Assembly (NCBI RefSeq): GCF_023053635.1
Contig: NC_086178.1
Location: forward strand, 47,576,726 to 47,640,725
Direction: 5' to 3'
Origin: Elgaria multicarinata webbii
Lineage: Eukaryota; Chordata; Lepidosauria; Squamata; Anguidae
DNA length: 64,000 nucleotides
Position numbers and translations under genes: made by a program
The notes under the pieces: generated by a model
Told to the model about the DNA's origin: nothing
What the model saw: only the letters and a program-made list of their open reading frames with translations
The model's database searches: none
Shown: positions 1-48,655 of the stretch, one piece after another
Layout of the letters: each line of letters opens with the position of its first letter
How positions within the stretch are numbered: position 1 is the stretch's first letter

Positions 1-799
1 TTAAGATAACAATATTATTAAGATCCAATTATTAGAATACGCAAAAGAGTAAGTAAACATTAGGAGTTTGCTTGGAATTTACTTACAGCAACCAAAATAT
101 TAACAACCACTAAATGTAAAGTTGGTTATTGAGAGTACAGGAAATTGAAATATTCATTAATCTTGCAAAATGTTACTGGAATTTCAGAATTTACTGATGT
201 ATTTCTGTTTTTATAATATGGTATAAAACTAAAACACACACACCCCAAACGCAATATGAAAAACTAGCTCTTGGTTTTGTTAAAATCTTAAAACACATTT
301 TGCTATCTATCGGACACCAAGCAGCAATACTTCAGATGCTTATTTTAAAGATACACTTTTTGTTACTGTTACAACACAGAGAAGCTGTCTCTTTTGTGGT
401 GCTCCGCGATGGCACTGCCGCTGCATCTCAGAACATAGCGGTACACTGTTCTATTTGAAAGAGGAAATCTCATATGTCTGTGTGGTAACGCTAACAAAGC
501 ATCAGCTTCAAAGCAGTCCTCACCTTCCCATGAAGCTCAGTCTCTTTGCGTGCTTTCAAAATCACAATGCAGGTTAACTGCACTTTAATCCAATTCCTCC
601 ACTATTTACAGCAGGGGTCCGCAATATTTTGGGGTCAGTGGGCACGGGGAATTTTGAGAAAGTGTGATATCTGAAGACCACTCTTCTGCCACCATTACTG
701 TAAATCTGGGGTCTCCATTATGGTGCCTCCAGGCTCCCTGCCCCTCTTAGCTTTTCTTTTATTACTTAAGATTTTTTTTAAAAAAAGCTAAATATGGTC
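1..799. other. unannotated flank
   Basis: This is AT-rich sequence with no convincing exon. A hAT-like terminal motif (CAGGGGTCCGCAA) starts near 612, but its partner was not found. Confidence 0.4.
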
Positions 800-1345
800 A
801 ATCTTTTGCACACCAAAATGGGAATGTGAGGGAAGAGAAAGGGGTCCGAGAGCCATGCACTCGAGTAGAGCTGTCTCCAGCTGGGCCAGCAACGAGCCGG
901 GATGCCTTTCGGGTCGGCCTACCAAAACAACGAGGCTCAAGACACGAAGTAATTCTTGGGTCAGCGCGCAGTTCTCGCTGTCGCCCCGCGACTGTCTGCG
1001 GGGTATGGAAAGAGCTCGCTGCCGCCGCCGTCCCCCACCCCGACCCCGACCTGCATTTTCAGCAGACAAACTCGCGCTGGGAGATGCACATAAACTCTCA
1101 CCCACCTGCCCACACAGCCGTCCCAATTCCATGTTCGCGTCCCGCGCAGCTCCTCTCCTAGGCGAGATAGAGGGACAGAAGAGGAAGGTGTTCACCCAAA
1201 CACTCTCCTCCTCAGAAACGGGTGCTGAAAGGAACGTTCCGCTGCGTGGCCGATTGTTCGATCTGCCCTTATGCCGTGAAATGCTTGAGCCCGGTAAGAT
1301 CGACACAGCGGAAACTGAACTTTACGAAGTGCTTGATTATTCTCC
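800..1345. promoter_or_regulatory. CpG island, possible MTERF4 promoter
   Basis: This is a GC-rich, CpG-dense block in otherwise AT-rich DNA, with runs such as CGCTGTCGCCCCGCG and GCCGCCGCCG. It lies about 5 kb beyond the PASK stop codon. In mammals the next gene in this direction is MTERF4, transcribed on the same strand as PASK, so its promoter is expected here. The island itself is read directly; the assignment to MTERF4 is inference from gene order. The long open frames across it on both strands are probably only a result of the high GC content. Confidence 0.6.
1106..1132 (-). CDS. candidate first coding exon, possibly MTERF4
   Basis: On the minus strand inside the CpG island, an ATG in good context (GCGAACATGG) opens nine codons reading MELGRLCGQ. 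They end at a strong donor, CAG|GTGGGTGAG. A short first coding exon followed by an intron leaving the window would suit a mitochondrial transcription termination factor, and gene order makes MTERF4 the expected neighbour. The peptide is too short to identify. It could equally be a chance ATG in GC-rich DNA. Confidence 0.25.
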
Positions 1346-1513
1346 CGTAGAATCTTAAGGCCGCTTCACAGATGACATTAAAGAGATACCATCACATTTT
1401 GTGTGCTCAGTAGGAACATGTGGTGATGTGAGTACTTGAAAAGAAGTGTTATTTCTAGAACCAGACTACTACCTGGAAAAAAGACAGAGAGATCCCCTGC
1501 AATAAATGTGGAA

Positions 1514-2119
1514 CATAGAATCATAGAATAGAGTTGGAAGGGGCCATCGAGTCCAACCCCCTGCTCAATGCAGGAATCCACCTACAACATATTTGACAGA
1601 TGGTTGTCCAGCTGCCTCTTGAATGCCTCTAGTGTGGGACAGCCCACAATCTCCCTAGGTAACTGGTTCCATTGCCGCACTGCTCTAACAGTCAGGAAGT
1701 TTTTCCTGATGTCCAGCCAGAATCTGACTTTCTGTAACTTGAGCCCGTTATTCCGTGTCCTGCATTCTGGGATGATCAAGAAGAGATCCTGGCCCTTCTC
1801 TGCGTGACAACCTTCAAGTATTTGAAGAGTGCTATCATGTCTCACCTCAAATCTTCTCTTCTCCAGGCTAAACATGCCCAGTTGGTTCAGTCTCTCTTCA
1901 TAGGGCTTTGTTCCAGACCCCTGATCATCCCGGTTGCCTTCCTCTGAACACACTCCAGCTCGTCTGCGTCCTTCTTGAAGTGTGGTGCCCAGAACTGGAC
2001 ACAATACTCTAGATGAGGCCTAACCAGGGCTGAATAGAGAGGAACCAGTACTTCACACGATTTGGAAGCTATACTTCTATTAATGCAGCCCAAAATCGCA
2101 TTTGTCTTTCTTGCAGCCA
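1514..2119 (-). mobile_element. CR1 LINE, 3' fragment
   Basis: Read on the minus strand, this encodes the C-terminal part of CR1 ORF2 ([17 protein letters not shown]..., then RQWNQLPREIVG) and ends in the CR1 3' octamer-type repeat (ATTCTATGATTCTATG). It matches the full-length copy at 19.4 kb closely but has frame breaks. It is truncated at its 5' end. Confidence 0.85.
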
Positions 2120-2682
2120 ACTTTGCATTAATTAATTTACAAACTGTCTGCACTTCAGTCTATGTATTCTTAGACTCAACGTGGACAACTTGATCTTAGC
2201 CAATAAACCAAGAAGCATAGAAACATATACAATGAACTAGATCACTTCCTATCCTATCTAGGTAGCTGTTGATTACTTTAGTATACAGGTATAAACCAGA
2301 TATACTGAATTTATTGAAGTTATATGGGGATTTCTATGAAACAGCATAGTCAGAGAAGCCACCTCTCTAGAATTATTTGTTCCTTTTCCTATTACTAGAT
2401 CAATGGATGCTATTATAAATGCTTTACGGAATATGGTTATGTCAGAACCTGCTGCTTCTGATACCACTGATTATAACCAAACTACTTCTCTTCCCACACA
2501 TGCTGTTTTGTGAACTACTAACTCAAAAGCACCTTAATAAAATATAAGGTCAAATAGACCCCAATTAAAGCACAGGTTCAGACAAGCAGCATATTTAACA
2601 TTAAGCTGGAATCAATGTGATATTATATATGATTGATTATAGTACAAGGGTACAACTATACAGAGAAAGTGGTATTTAGAAT
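2120..2682. other. unannotated intergenic stretch
   Basis: No gene or recognised repeat is seen in this AT-rich sequence. Confidence 0.4.
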
Positions 2683-2870
2683 GGGCCTGTTCAGACATGC
2701 TAAGCCATGGTTAGGCTGCTCTTTTGCAGCAAGTGGTTAGTATGTTTAAACCATGGTTATGTAGCCACAATGGTTCCCACGATACACTAAGCCATGGTTC
2801 ACACAGCTTACAAAGCCATGTTTAGCTGATAATGCTAAACCATCATGGTTTAATGTTATCTGAACAGCAC
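2683..2870. mobile_element. palindromic MITE, CCATGGTT family
   Basis: The termini are complementary (GGGCCTGTTCAGACA... and ...TATCTGAACAG), and the interior repeats AAACCATGGTTA-type palindromes. A second copy lies at 33394-33607. No coding capacity is present. Confidence 0.6.
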
Positions 2871-2873
2871 TAT

Positions 2874-3093
2874 TATTGGACTACGGTTAGGGAGACCTGG
2901 TTCAAATCCCCATTCAGCCATGAAGCCCAATGGGCAATCATGAGCCAGTCCCTTTTTCTCAGCCTTGCCTACTTTACAGGGCAATTGTGAGGATAAAATG
3001 GTAGAATGGATAGGATAAAAATGTAATAAATAAAATAATCTTGAGCCAATTACCCTTGAGAGGAAGGGTGGGATAAAGATGTAATAAATAAAT
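2874..3093 (+). mobile_element. tRNA-derived SINE with L2-like tail
   Basis: The head contains a pol III B box (GGTTCAAATCC at 2899-2909). It is followed by a core reading CAGGGCAATTGTGAGGATAA and by two GTAATAAATAAA-type tails. Reverse-strand relatives lie at 35860-36073 and 8482-8591. Confidence 0.7.
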
Positions 3094-3460
3094 GGCCATT
3101 ACATTACTAAGGACATTGCACAGAAAAAGTTAGTTTGGGTTAACAAGTGACCCCATATTCTAGAAACATGGACACAGAAATGAAGATTCTGTACTTGTCA
3201 GTGAACTTCTGTTCTTCTCAAGGAAGGGATAGAACTTCTTCAGGGTCAGGAAGGAAATCTTCTGAACTTATTTCTGGAAGAGAAAGGGCTGCTTTCCTCA
3301 ACCCCCAGACAACTTCCAGCATTCACTGCAGGCAGGCAGACTCTGTCCTATTCACAAGAGCCCGGTGGTTCCCCCTGCCCCCATTACTGTTGTTTTCCCT
3401 GAAGGGCAAGCAAAGTGGGGAAATGTCCCTTCCCCCAACAAGTAAGATGCACTTGTTGAC

Positions 3461-4063
3461 TTGACTTGTGATGGTTCATTGGAATCATTTTTCAAAGATA
3501 GACTGGACCAATTCTGGGTGAAGGTTTTTCCTGATTATAAGAAGATAGGTGAAAAAGCTTTGAAACATCTAGTTCCCTTTTGTTCCACATATCTTTGTGA
3601 ACAAACATTTTTGACATTTCGTTACATGAAGAACAAGCATAGAAATCGTCTCGATGTTGATTCAGATTTGAGATTAAAAGTAGGAAATATTGAACCAGAT
3701 GTGGAAAGGATTGTTCAGGACAAAAAGAGGCATGATTTCACCCATCATATTTACATTTAGTAGCAGCTAGACAAGTCATAATTTGTTCAATTGTAAACTA
3801 GACGTTAGTAAAATTAAATTCGTCTTTACATTCCTAACTAAATCATTTTCATTTTTGCATGGTAATATCACAGATTTTATGGTATGTTTTTTAGTATACC
3901 TAAAATCCTTTGCTTATTAGGGGCTAGCCCTTATTTTCTAAAAAAAAAATGCTTCGCACAGGTAACTACCATAGAGTTAATACATTTTTCAAAAGTAGGG
4001 GGTCCATGGCTTGGCATTTGAAAAACAAGGGGTCCGCAGTTCTCAGCTAATTGGGAACCACTG
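3461..4063 (+). mobile_element. hAT transposon fragment (Charlie-like)
   Basis: An open frame at 3461-3760 encodes about 99 residues resembling the C-terminal dimerisation region of hAT transposases of the ZBED5/SCAND3-like group: YLCEQTFLTFRYMKNKHRNR followed by DLRLKV. The right end carries a Charlie-type inverted terminus, CAGTGGTTCCCAA, on the minus strand at 4051-4063. The 5' part with the BED finger and most of the catalytic domain is absent, so this is a truncated copy. Confidence 0.75.
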
Positions 4064-4235
4064 GTCTAGAGAGCAAAATGTGAGGTAGCACAAAAAGTAA
4101 CCAGGCTGGCAACACAATAACAAAAATCTATAGTGTGCACATGTATGTCCATGCACACACATTAAAATACTGTCATTTCTTCTGTTCAGATGCAGCACAA
4201 TTAAGATGGAAACCACAGTGATCAACAACATACTT

Positions 4236-4241
4236 TTTATT
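4236..4241 (-). terminator. PASK: candidate PASK polyadenylation signal
   Basis: AATAAA on the minus strand (TTTATT on plus). It is the only canonical hexamer I noticed between the PASK stop and the hAT fragment. Confidence 0.3.
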
Positions 4242-5872
4242 CTAAAATATTCTCATTTTAAAATATAGCCTACAGTAAAATTTCAAGACACAGGATTAGC
4301 CTGGCTATTTAGTTTAATATCTAACAATCACAGTAAGTCAAAATCATTTTGCTCCAGGGAAGCAGCATCCAGTAAGGCTTTCTTGGATTACTTTTAACTT
4401 GTATCTTTCTACAATAATTTTCCAAAACACACCTCTTTAGAGTTATAATGTAGGACCATTAGTAGACAGTTTGTCCAGGAACTATTGCCCACCCACAATA
4501 ATGAATACCAAGAAAGAAGTGCATTTCTTTTAAGAGGTAGAACTAATTGTTCATATTGTCTTGAAGGTAGCTACCAAGCAGCCGGCCTGTGCTATACACA
4601 AATATATGGAGCAAATATGACTCTTCCATGTATTTTCTTCTGTACTGTATTGACTGTCTGATAGCTTCCTTCAAGATGAAAGAAAAGGCAGTACAGCCAA
4701 TATAGCATTTGGAAATGTGCTCCGCAGAAACAACTTTTAAACTGTGGTCCAGTAAATTAAAAAAAGCAGTAAGGCTTATTCTGCAAATAATGTTTTAAGG
4801 TAGTTATATTAATGCATTACAGCCAAACACAAGTGTACCAACTCTTTTCAGAAAGGTAATCCTTCATCATCCAGAAATACAGCCAGTTCTGAAAATGATT
4901 CTGTGTTGTGCTATAGTACAACTCACCTGAAAAAACAATGTTATTTTCCAAGAACAGTTCAAAAGAGAACTATAAAATGTAGTTTTAAGTATATAAAAAT
5001 AGCTGTTCTCAATTTTAACATTTCACAGTTCATCCACAGAATCTATATAAAATATATTTTTAAAAAAAGATGGGGAGATGTGCCAAAGCAACTGAATATG
5101 AACTTTCTGATGCTTGCTTCTTTCTGCAGGGTCTTCAAACCATGAAATCATAGTATAAATGTCTGACTTGGGCTCTTTGCTGGTTGTAGGAGAGGACCTT
5201 CAGTTTCAAGTGCAATCACTGAATAAAACGTATCTGTTTAGAAAAAGTTTCTTTTCTCTTGATAGGCAGAGGAATATGGACCTCACATTTAGAACTACCA
5301 GCTATAAAATATGTGGACTTCTCAGAAGCAGGTTCACCCGAGAAGCCAAGAAATGTTTTAGGCTCAAGCTGATCATTTTCTTAGCTATAAATGTCTATGA
5401 ATCAGTCTCAAATGGTAGGATGATCTTCTGCAACAGGAGGGATTTAAAGTCACAGGAAATCCTTCCTAGGAACAGCAATAGTCAGATGTCAGTTTCACCA
5501 ACACATAGTTAAATCACAGTTATCTTTAAAAGGAAAAGGAAAAAAGAACAACCCAGCGTACACGCCCCAAATTCCAGTGAGAAGAAAGGCACGAAAGGAC
5601 ACTGCTTCTGGCCTCCATTCCAAAAAGATCCAAACTTGCCTGAAGTGTGAAACAACTACATCTAAGACACTAATTGGAATTACCTAAAATCAGTTCGTAA
5701 ATCTAAGCTACTCTGACAATGAAGGCTTCTGTTGTGATCAGTAATTACAACCAAATTAACATTTATGGCTAACTCAGATGAACTTACTAGCTATGCATGG
5801 TAGTGAAGTCGGATTGTGATTAGCTGCCCTGTCCATTGTGAATGCCTGCTATCTAGTCTCCAGGGCTGCCAA

Positions 5873-5906
5873 ATGTGTGTGTGTGTGTGTGTATGCGTGT
5901 GTGTGT
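5873..5906. repeat. (GT)n microsatellite
   Basis: A GT-rich dinucleotide run interrupted by ATGC. It directly abuts the palindromic element to its right. Confidence 0.85.
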
Positions 5907-5912
5907 GATTTG

Positions 5913-6042
5913 CATAGTGCCTGTAGACAAAAAATCCAATATGCAGGTTTGAATCATGTGGTTGATTCCTGGATTTTTAGTAGGATATCTATCCTGCAGC
6001 TTGAGCCTATGTATATTGGATTTTTTGCAAATAGGCACTATG
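5913..6042. mobile_element. short palindromic MITE
   Basis: The left end CATAGTGCCT...AAAAAATCCAATAT is complementary to the right end ATATTGGATTTTTT...AGGCACTATG. The element is about 130 bp and non-coding, and lies in the probable PASK 3' UTR. Confidence 0.6.
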
Positions 6043-6218
6043 AAAATCAAGATGTACACATGTGAGAGTCTAGAAAGTCTGTAGATGTGAGGGCAAAGTG
6101 AACTGTGTGATCCCACTACTCTACAGCACATAACCAGTAAGTACATCAAAATTCATGTCCTTATAGTAATTTTTTTTAGCGCCTAAGGAAACGCAAGGTG
6201 TCACAAGTACAGATTTCA

Positions 6219-43444
<37,226 letters not shown>

Positions 43445-44279
43445 GCCTAAACTAGAGTATTTCCTCCTGGAACATCCAGCATCTGTAATGGCAAGAGAAG
43501 AAGCAAGCCTGATATAAGACTGAGTATCTCATTCACTTTGGCTTAACCAGACTCAAAGGATGCTTCCAGTTGAGGCTTTTATTGTGAAATCACCTTGTCT
43601 CATTCATGTAATGCTATTTGGGTGGGGAGGTTCCATACAATGTTGCCTTCGATTTGTTATCCTCCTGTATTTTCCTACTGCTTCTCCCGTCCTTTTTCTT
43701 ACTGCCAAAAACCTGTTAAGGATGGAAACACGGAATACCCTCACAACGTCTTTTGATTGATAACGCCTTAGGAGCCGCCCACCTGGAAGCACCCTCAGAT
43801 ATTGGTAAAAGGGAGGCAGGACATAAAGAGAGCTGAATAGCAAACTGAGATGGTGCCGGTGAGAACACTCTGCAGGACAAGGAAGAGTGGGGAAAATGGG
43901 AAGCAGGTACTACTGAAACAGGGGGACAGAGCTAAGGTGGACACAAAAAAAGCCAGGAGAAACACAAATGCTATTAATGGAAATACAGAGAAGGTAATCA
44001 TTCAAGCAAACAGCAGCCAAGTCCACACAAGCGCCACTAGTTTCACATTGACTTATTTGCCAAGCTGGCTGGCAGTTTCCTTTGCCAACCGAGAACTAAC
44101 CAGGAGCTGAGACCTAGCCAGACATTGGGGAAGAGTGGTTGACACTACGGCTATGCTCTATTAACCCCGAGTTAGGTAGGTGGGCAGCCTCCCTCCACTG
44201 CAAAACCCGCTCCGCCCTCCTTGGGATGCAGTAGTTGATTCCTAACAACGAGAGGTCTTCAGAAATTATCGGAAAGCCG
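43445..44279. other. PASK: PASK intron 1 (inferred)
   Basis: No further coding exon or named repeat is seen between the first coding exon and the CpG island. Confidence 0.4.
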
Positions 44280-44720
44280 GGCTAAACTTTGGGTTACCCG
44301 GCAGAGAGGGAAACGCACTCTGCACATGGTCAGGGGCACCCATGCTATCTCATCCTATGTACCGGAGCTGGTCCCTGGTGGTGCTGCAAACAGGCTCGAG
44401 GGCTGAGCGGCCGCGTTTTCCTTCTCGCTCATCCCCCAAGCGCTCTGCTCCTGCGAAATCGCAGCACCAACTGCCTGCCCGGCCGCGGGTTGACCCGAGG
44501 AGGCGGGGAAGGGCAGCCGCAGTTGCGTCAAGAGCCACAGAGACGTGACGGAAGTGGTAACCGACATCTTGGCCAGCCAACCAATTTCGAGGGGAGGAGC
44601 TCACCCAACGCTCGAAGACCAAAAGGAAAAAGAGAAAAATCCCGCGCAAACGGTTGCTAAGGACGCGATCTCTAGAGCGACGGGGAGGGAGCCGGCTGCC
44701 TGGGAATACCATTGTGCTGC
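44280..44720 (-). promoter_or_regulatory. PASK: PASK CpG-island promoter and 5' UTR region
   Basis: A GC-rich block with many CpGs (GGCCGCGGGTTGACCCGAGG and others). On the minus strand it holds an inverted CCAAT (CCAACCAAT on plus at 44578-44586), an ETS-type ACTTCCGT, and AAGATGTCGG, which is one base from a YY1 site. No TATA box is evident. Transcription probably begins near 44.5-44.6 kb. Confidence 0.7.
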
Positions 44721-44885
44721 CCAGGGGAAACGTTTCTTAACAATCATTCGTTGTTATTATTATAAATTTCCTTTCCTCTTCAAAATAGACATTCCACACA
44801 TTTGGGCGATTGTCTCGCTGTGTTGTTGTTGTTGTTATTTATTAAATTTATACCCGTCCTATATACAGAATACCGTAGGACGCAA

Positions 44886-45175
44886 ATAAAGCGGTAAAGC
44901 AGCAGTTTCTGCAGCCAAAACTCTCCTCACTACCTGAGTTCGATCCCAGCGGAAGCTGGTTTCAGGCAACTGGCTCGGGTTGACTCAGCCTTCCATCCTC
45001 CTGAGGTCGGTAAAATGAGTACCCAGTTAGCTGGGGGAAAGGTAATAACAGCCGGGGAAGGCAACGGCAAACCACCCCGCTATAAGGCCTGCCAAGAAAA
45101 CGTCAGCGAAAGCTGGAGTCCCTCCAAGAGTCAGTAATGACTCAGTGCTTGCACGAGAGGTTCCTTTCCTTTCCT
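44886..45175 (+). mobile_element. Sauria-type SINE (left arm)
   Basis: B-box-like GAGTTCGATCCCAGCGGAAG, then GACTCAGCCTTCCATCCTCC, GTCGGTAAAATGAGTACCCA, GGCAAACCACCCCGCTATAA and a BovB-like tail AATGACTCAGTGCTTGCACG. It faces the copy at 45193-45470 tail to tail. Confidence 0.85.
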
Positions 45176-45192
45176 AAAGAAGTAAACACACT

Positions 45193-45470
45193 TAAAGGAA
45201 AGGAACCTCTCGTGCAAAGCACTTGTCATTACTGGCTCCTAGAGGGACGCCTGCTTTCGTTCATGTTTTCTTGGCAGACTTTGTAGCGGGGTGGTTTGCC
45301 ATTGCCCAGTTGCAGTTACCTTTCCCCCAGCTAGCTGGGTACTCATTTTACCGACCTCGGAAGGATGGAAGGCTGAGTCGACCTGAGCCGGCTGCCTGAG
45401 AACCAGCTTCCACTGGGATCGAACTCAGGCCGTGGGGGGAGTTTTGGCTGCAGTAACTGCCGCTTACCTT
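45193..45470 (-). mobile_element. Sauria-type SINE (right arm)
   Basis: It is the reverse complement of the left SINE over nearly its whole length, with a spacer of fewer than 20 bases. It differs at scattered bases and small indels, so it is a separate insertion or an inverted duplication. Confidence 0.85.
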
Positions 45471-45840
45471 TTCTAAAAATATAATTTTGATTGGGTATTG
45501 TTGTTTTGATAACAAGTTACAACTAAACATGGATAGAAGGAAAATCAAAACATAAACGTATATACTGGACACTATTAGGGCATCAATAAACTCGAACATC
45601 CGTTTGTCTCTCATTTGAGACACTTGCTCCCTTCGGATTCTTCCACGTGCTTGTGCAGCAAGGTTGGTTTGTTTCTGCAAGCAAAGCCAGTAACGATGCC
45701 ATGTTTCATAAAGTTATCTGTATGTATCTACTTTCTTGTTGCTTACTAAACAGCGGTAGGATTGTCTTGATAATTTATAGCCATCAAACTGGGGAAGGCT
45801 GACTTAAAACAACCACAATTTCCCAATAGGTTTTTTTTTT

Positions 45841-45980
45841 AAGTCAGCCAGTTCAATGCCCTCCAGGTGTGTTTGACTACAACTGCCATCATCCCCAGCC
45901 AGTATGGCCATGCTGAGTGGGGGTGATGGAAGCTGTAGTCTAGCACATCTGGAGGGCGCCAGGTTGGGGAAAGCCGTCAT
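45841..45980. mobile_element. palindromic MITE, CTCCAGATGTGTT family
   Basis: TGCCCTCCAGGTGTGTTTGA and CTAGCACATCTGGAGGGCGC form the arms, with CAACTGCCATCATCCCCAGC / TGGGGGTGATGGAAGCTGTA inside. Confidence 0.7.
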
Positions 45981-46239
45981 AAGAGTGCCATCTTATACCA
46001 GTTTACCTGGGAGTAAGCTCCATTGAAGTTGAGTTTGGTCCCTGTACATACCCAATTAAAGGCTCAACGGTGTACTTTTTGGTCAGGCCAATATATTACC
46101 TCCCATACTTCATGCAGTTCTGAATATCCAGCACCTGCACCTCTTTTCATCCTGATCACTTAACCACCCCAAAAATCTTTCCTTTCTCTGTGCTTGATTT
46201 CAATAGACTCCAGCTTCCATTTACTTAATTTCCACTTCA

Positions 46240-46410
46240 GCCTAATCTACACCAAGCAGAACATTGCACTACGAAAGCGGTATATAAAAGGCAGGAGCCA
46301 CACTACTGCTTTATAGCAGTATTAAAGTGCACTGACAAGTGTTGGGGCCCATTGGCACATACCATATACCGCTTTCATAGTGCTATATTCTGCTTGGTGT
46401 AGATTAGGCC
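46240..46410. mobile_element. MITE with ~45-bp inverted termini
   Basis: GCCTAATCTACACCAAGCAG at the left and CTGCTTGGTGTAGATTAGGC at the right are exact inverts, extending into GCACTA(C/T)GAAAGCGGTATA. A decayed copy lies at 54075-54203. Confidence 0.8.
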
Positions 46411-46689
46411 TTCCTCTCTTTCCTTTGATTTTTCCTGCATAGCCTCCACCAGAGAGGTGTTAACTAGAATTGTGGGCTTTTAATATGTTGTTGTTGTGTT
46501 TTTTAAAAAATATAATACCATGAACGTACATGTGATACTTTGAAAAGCCAACTATTTTTGCTTAAAGACCTTACAAATATAAATTCACACCTGGCAAAAT
46601 TCTCTTGTCTATGCAAGTCTAAGAAGTTCAAGTGCCCCTCTTATTTAAGGTCTGGACTTGGAAACCCTAAGCAGGCAGCTGTTTTGTTC

Positions 46690-46768
46690 TGTTTAACTTA
46701 ATTTTGGGGAAACCACCCTGAAAACTTATAGAAGGGCAGGGTATAAATCCCTAAAATAAATTTTAAAA
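46690..46768 (+). mobile_element. L2/SINE 3' tail
   Basis: CCACCCTGAAAACTTATAGA followed by AGGGCAGGGTATAAAT and an AAATAAA end. Confidence 0.5.
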
Positions 46769-46856
46769 GGATGCTATCCTATGGATGTGTACACAGGAAA
46801 AAAAGTCCTACTACTCCAAGTTGTAGGACTTTTTTCTGTCTAAACATGTGCCCTAA
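46769..46856. mobile_element. palindromic MITE, TGCATAGGATTG family
   Basis: AGGATGCTATCCTATGGATG with AAAAAAAGTCCTAC and GTAGGACTTTTTTCTGTCTA, then AACATGTGCCCTAA. Confidence 0.65.
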
Positions 46857-47306
46857 TTAAATATATATAGCTTCCAGTTGACTAATGACTTCACAAACAG
46901 GGAGCAATGAAATGAAAGCCAGTTTAGTTATAATGTCATCATTTTCAGTGTGTGATCCATATTCATGATAGCAAGCAGGCCTCTGGCTATAGATTTGATT
47001 TGACAACCATTCTCAAGTTGTCCATTAAAAATGCTATTATGTTCAGCCACTTCCCATCTAATCATTTTTGCAATTTGAATCACAACTAGTATGACTTTAT
47101 TGTAATTTTCTCTGCAAGCTTGCCTCATTGCATTACCAATATTATTGCTATAGATCAATAGGTAATTTCTTCTTTACATTTTTGTCATCAGCTGTAGAAA
47201 AGTAAATCCTTTTATGTAGCCTGAAGCTACATTCTGTGTAGTTGTGTGATGTGAGCTTTGTACATTTTAATACAATGCACACTGTACTGCAATGTAGACT
47301 TTTGTG

Positions 47307-47402
47307 CCGATTATGCTGCAATCCAATACCCATTTACTTCAGTAAATCCCATTGAACTCAATGGGATTCACCTCTGGATAGACATGTATAGGACTGTGCC
47401 TG
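47307..47402. mobile_element. short repeat, ACTCAATGGGATT family
   Basis: GCTGCAATCCAATACCCATT, AAATCCCATTGAACTCAATG and TAGACATGTATAGGACTGTG. Relatives lie at 48575-48655, 51450-51527 and 52165-52270. Confidence 0.55.
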
Positions 47403-47671
47403 CTAGCTTTTCTTTAAAGAAAAGTTTCATCCCCATTTTACAGTGGCCTTTGTAAAAGCCTTGGAAATCAATGAGGGTAGTCATCTGTGATGGCTGGCCA
47501 AAGTAACATAACTTGCATTACCTAATGTGCTTCATTAGTGTTTATTTGTATGGCAGCACAAATCATTATCATTTGTATCATGACATAGGATGCAAAATGA
47601 GCAATGTATAGGTGCAGGTTGTTTCTCACTGTCATCCTCCAGAGTGGAATTACTCACCAGTTTAAAGCATT

Positions 47672-47781
47672 TTAGGATGCAATCCCATGCAAGTATAGAT
47701 AGAAAAAAATCCCTACAGCTCCCAGCAATGCTGAGAGTTATGGGACTGTTTTCTGTCTAAACATGCACAGGATTGTGCCAT
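47672..47781. mobile_element. palindromic MITE, TGCATAGGATTG family
   Basis: TTAGGATGCAATCCCATGCA, CTCCCAGCAATGCTGAGAGTT at the centre, and TAAACATGCACAGGATTGTG at the right. Confidence 0.7.
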
Positions 47782-47859
47782 TAGTGTCTCTGGTGTCATT
47801 TCTTTGATTTTTAGAGGTCTATAACACCCAAAAAGGCTATCGCTCCCATGTTCTATCCC

Positions 47860-48002
47860 TGCCATTTCCAGATAGAGCTGAAGAAAACACCAGTCTGAAA
47901 CCGTGGAGAGCTGCTGCCAGTCACAGTAGGCAACACTGAGTTAGGTGAACCAATGATCTGACTTCCTATGCCAGACCATAGGCAGCTTCCTCTGCTCCTA
48001 TT
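47860..48002 (+). mobile_element. tRNA-SINE tail fragment
   Basis: GAGAGCTGCTGCCAGTCACA, then CCAATGATCTGACTTCCTAT and CAGCTTCCTCTG. It resembles the 3' half of the SINE at 58585-58780. Confidence 0.5.
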
Positions 48003-48574
48003 TGAATGCACAATTTTGTCACACTTTAAAAATTTTTTAAAAAATTAAACATTATTAAAAACATATCAGTATTCACAAACAGATTCCTTGATCTCAAATT
48101 CCACAGAAACAGCTAAACACACATCCATATGTATGATATAGAGCAGTTTAAACTTTAAAACAAAACAGGTTCCTATTTTTATATCAATACGTATTGAATC
48201 TTTGCATTTTCTAAGATGGCTCTCTATCCAAAACCAACCATAAAACTGATATATATCCTTCAAAAGTGGACCTTCTTATCAGAACATTTCAATTTTTTAC
48301 TATCTAACACCTCAACTAAAAGTTCTCCTTCAGCAGAGGTCAATTTAATTATACAGCCAGATTAGTCAGCTACCTTGGGTGGCACTATTCGAAAGGATGC
48401 CTGCTGTATTAGAAACAGCATATGACTCTTGGTTCTTATGCTACCTCTTGCATAGCCAAACGAATTGCACCAGAAACCCCTGTGACAGTAAGACAGCTTA
48501 CTCTACATAACAGGCAGCCCTGCTCATAAAATATCATCAAATGTATTTTTAATGGTGACTTTTCACCATTGACA

Positions 48575-48655
48575 GCACAAGTCTACTCATGTCTACTCAG
48601 AAGTTAGACTTACTCCCAGGTAGGTGAGTATGGGATTGCAGCCTACAATCACTAC
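48575..48655. mobile_element. short repeat, ACTCAATGGGATT family
   Basis: CTACTCATGTCTACTCAGAA and GTGAGTATGGGATTGCAGCC. Confidence 0.5.

Larger units (their letters stand above)
4213..6218 (-). other. PASK: probable PASK 3' UTR
   Basis: After the PASK stop at 6219 there is about 2 kb with little recognisable repeat. The first clear AATAAA on the minus strand is at 4236-4241, which would put cleavage near 4.21-4.22 kb. The extent is inferred from this signal only. A GT microsatellite and a small MITE lie within it. Confidence 0.35.

Noticed and set aside
612-690. hAT-like terminal motif CAGGGGTCCGCAA
   Set aside because: No matching right terminus was found within a few kilobases, and the motif is too short to call alone.
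788-1358. Overlapping open frames of 111-172 residues in the left CpG island
   Set aside because: They overlap on both strands, are rich in Arg, Pro and Ser as expected from GC bias, and show no recognised domain.
3147-3464. 105-residue open frame before the hAT fragment
   Set aside because: No recognised motif, and it does not continue the transposase reading.
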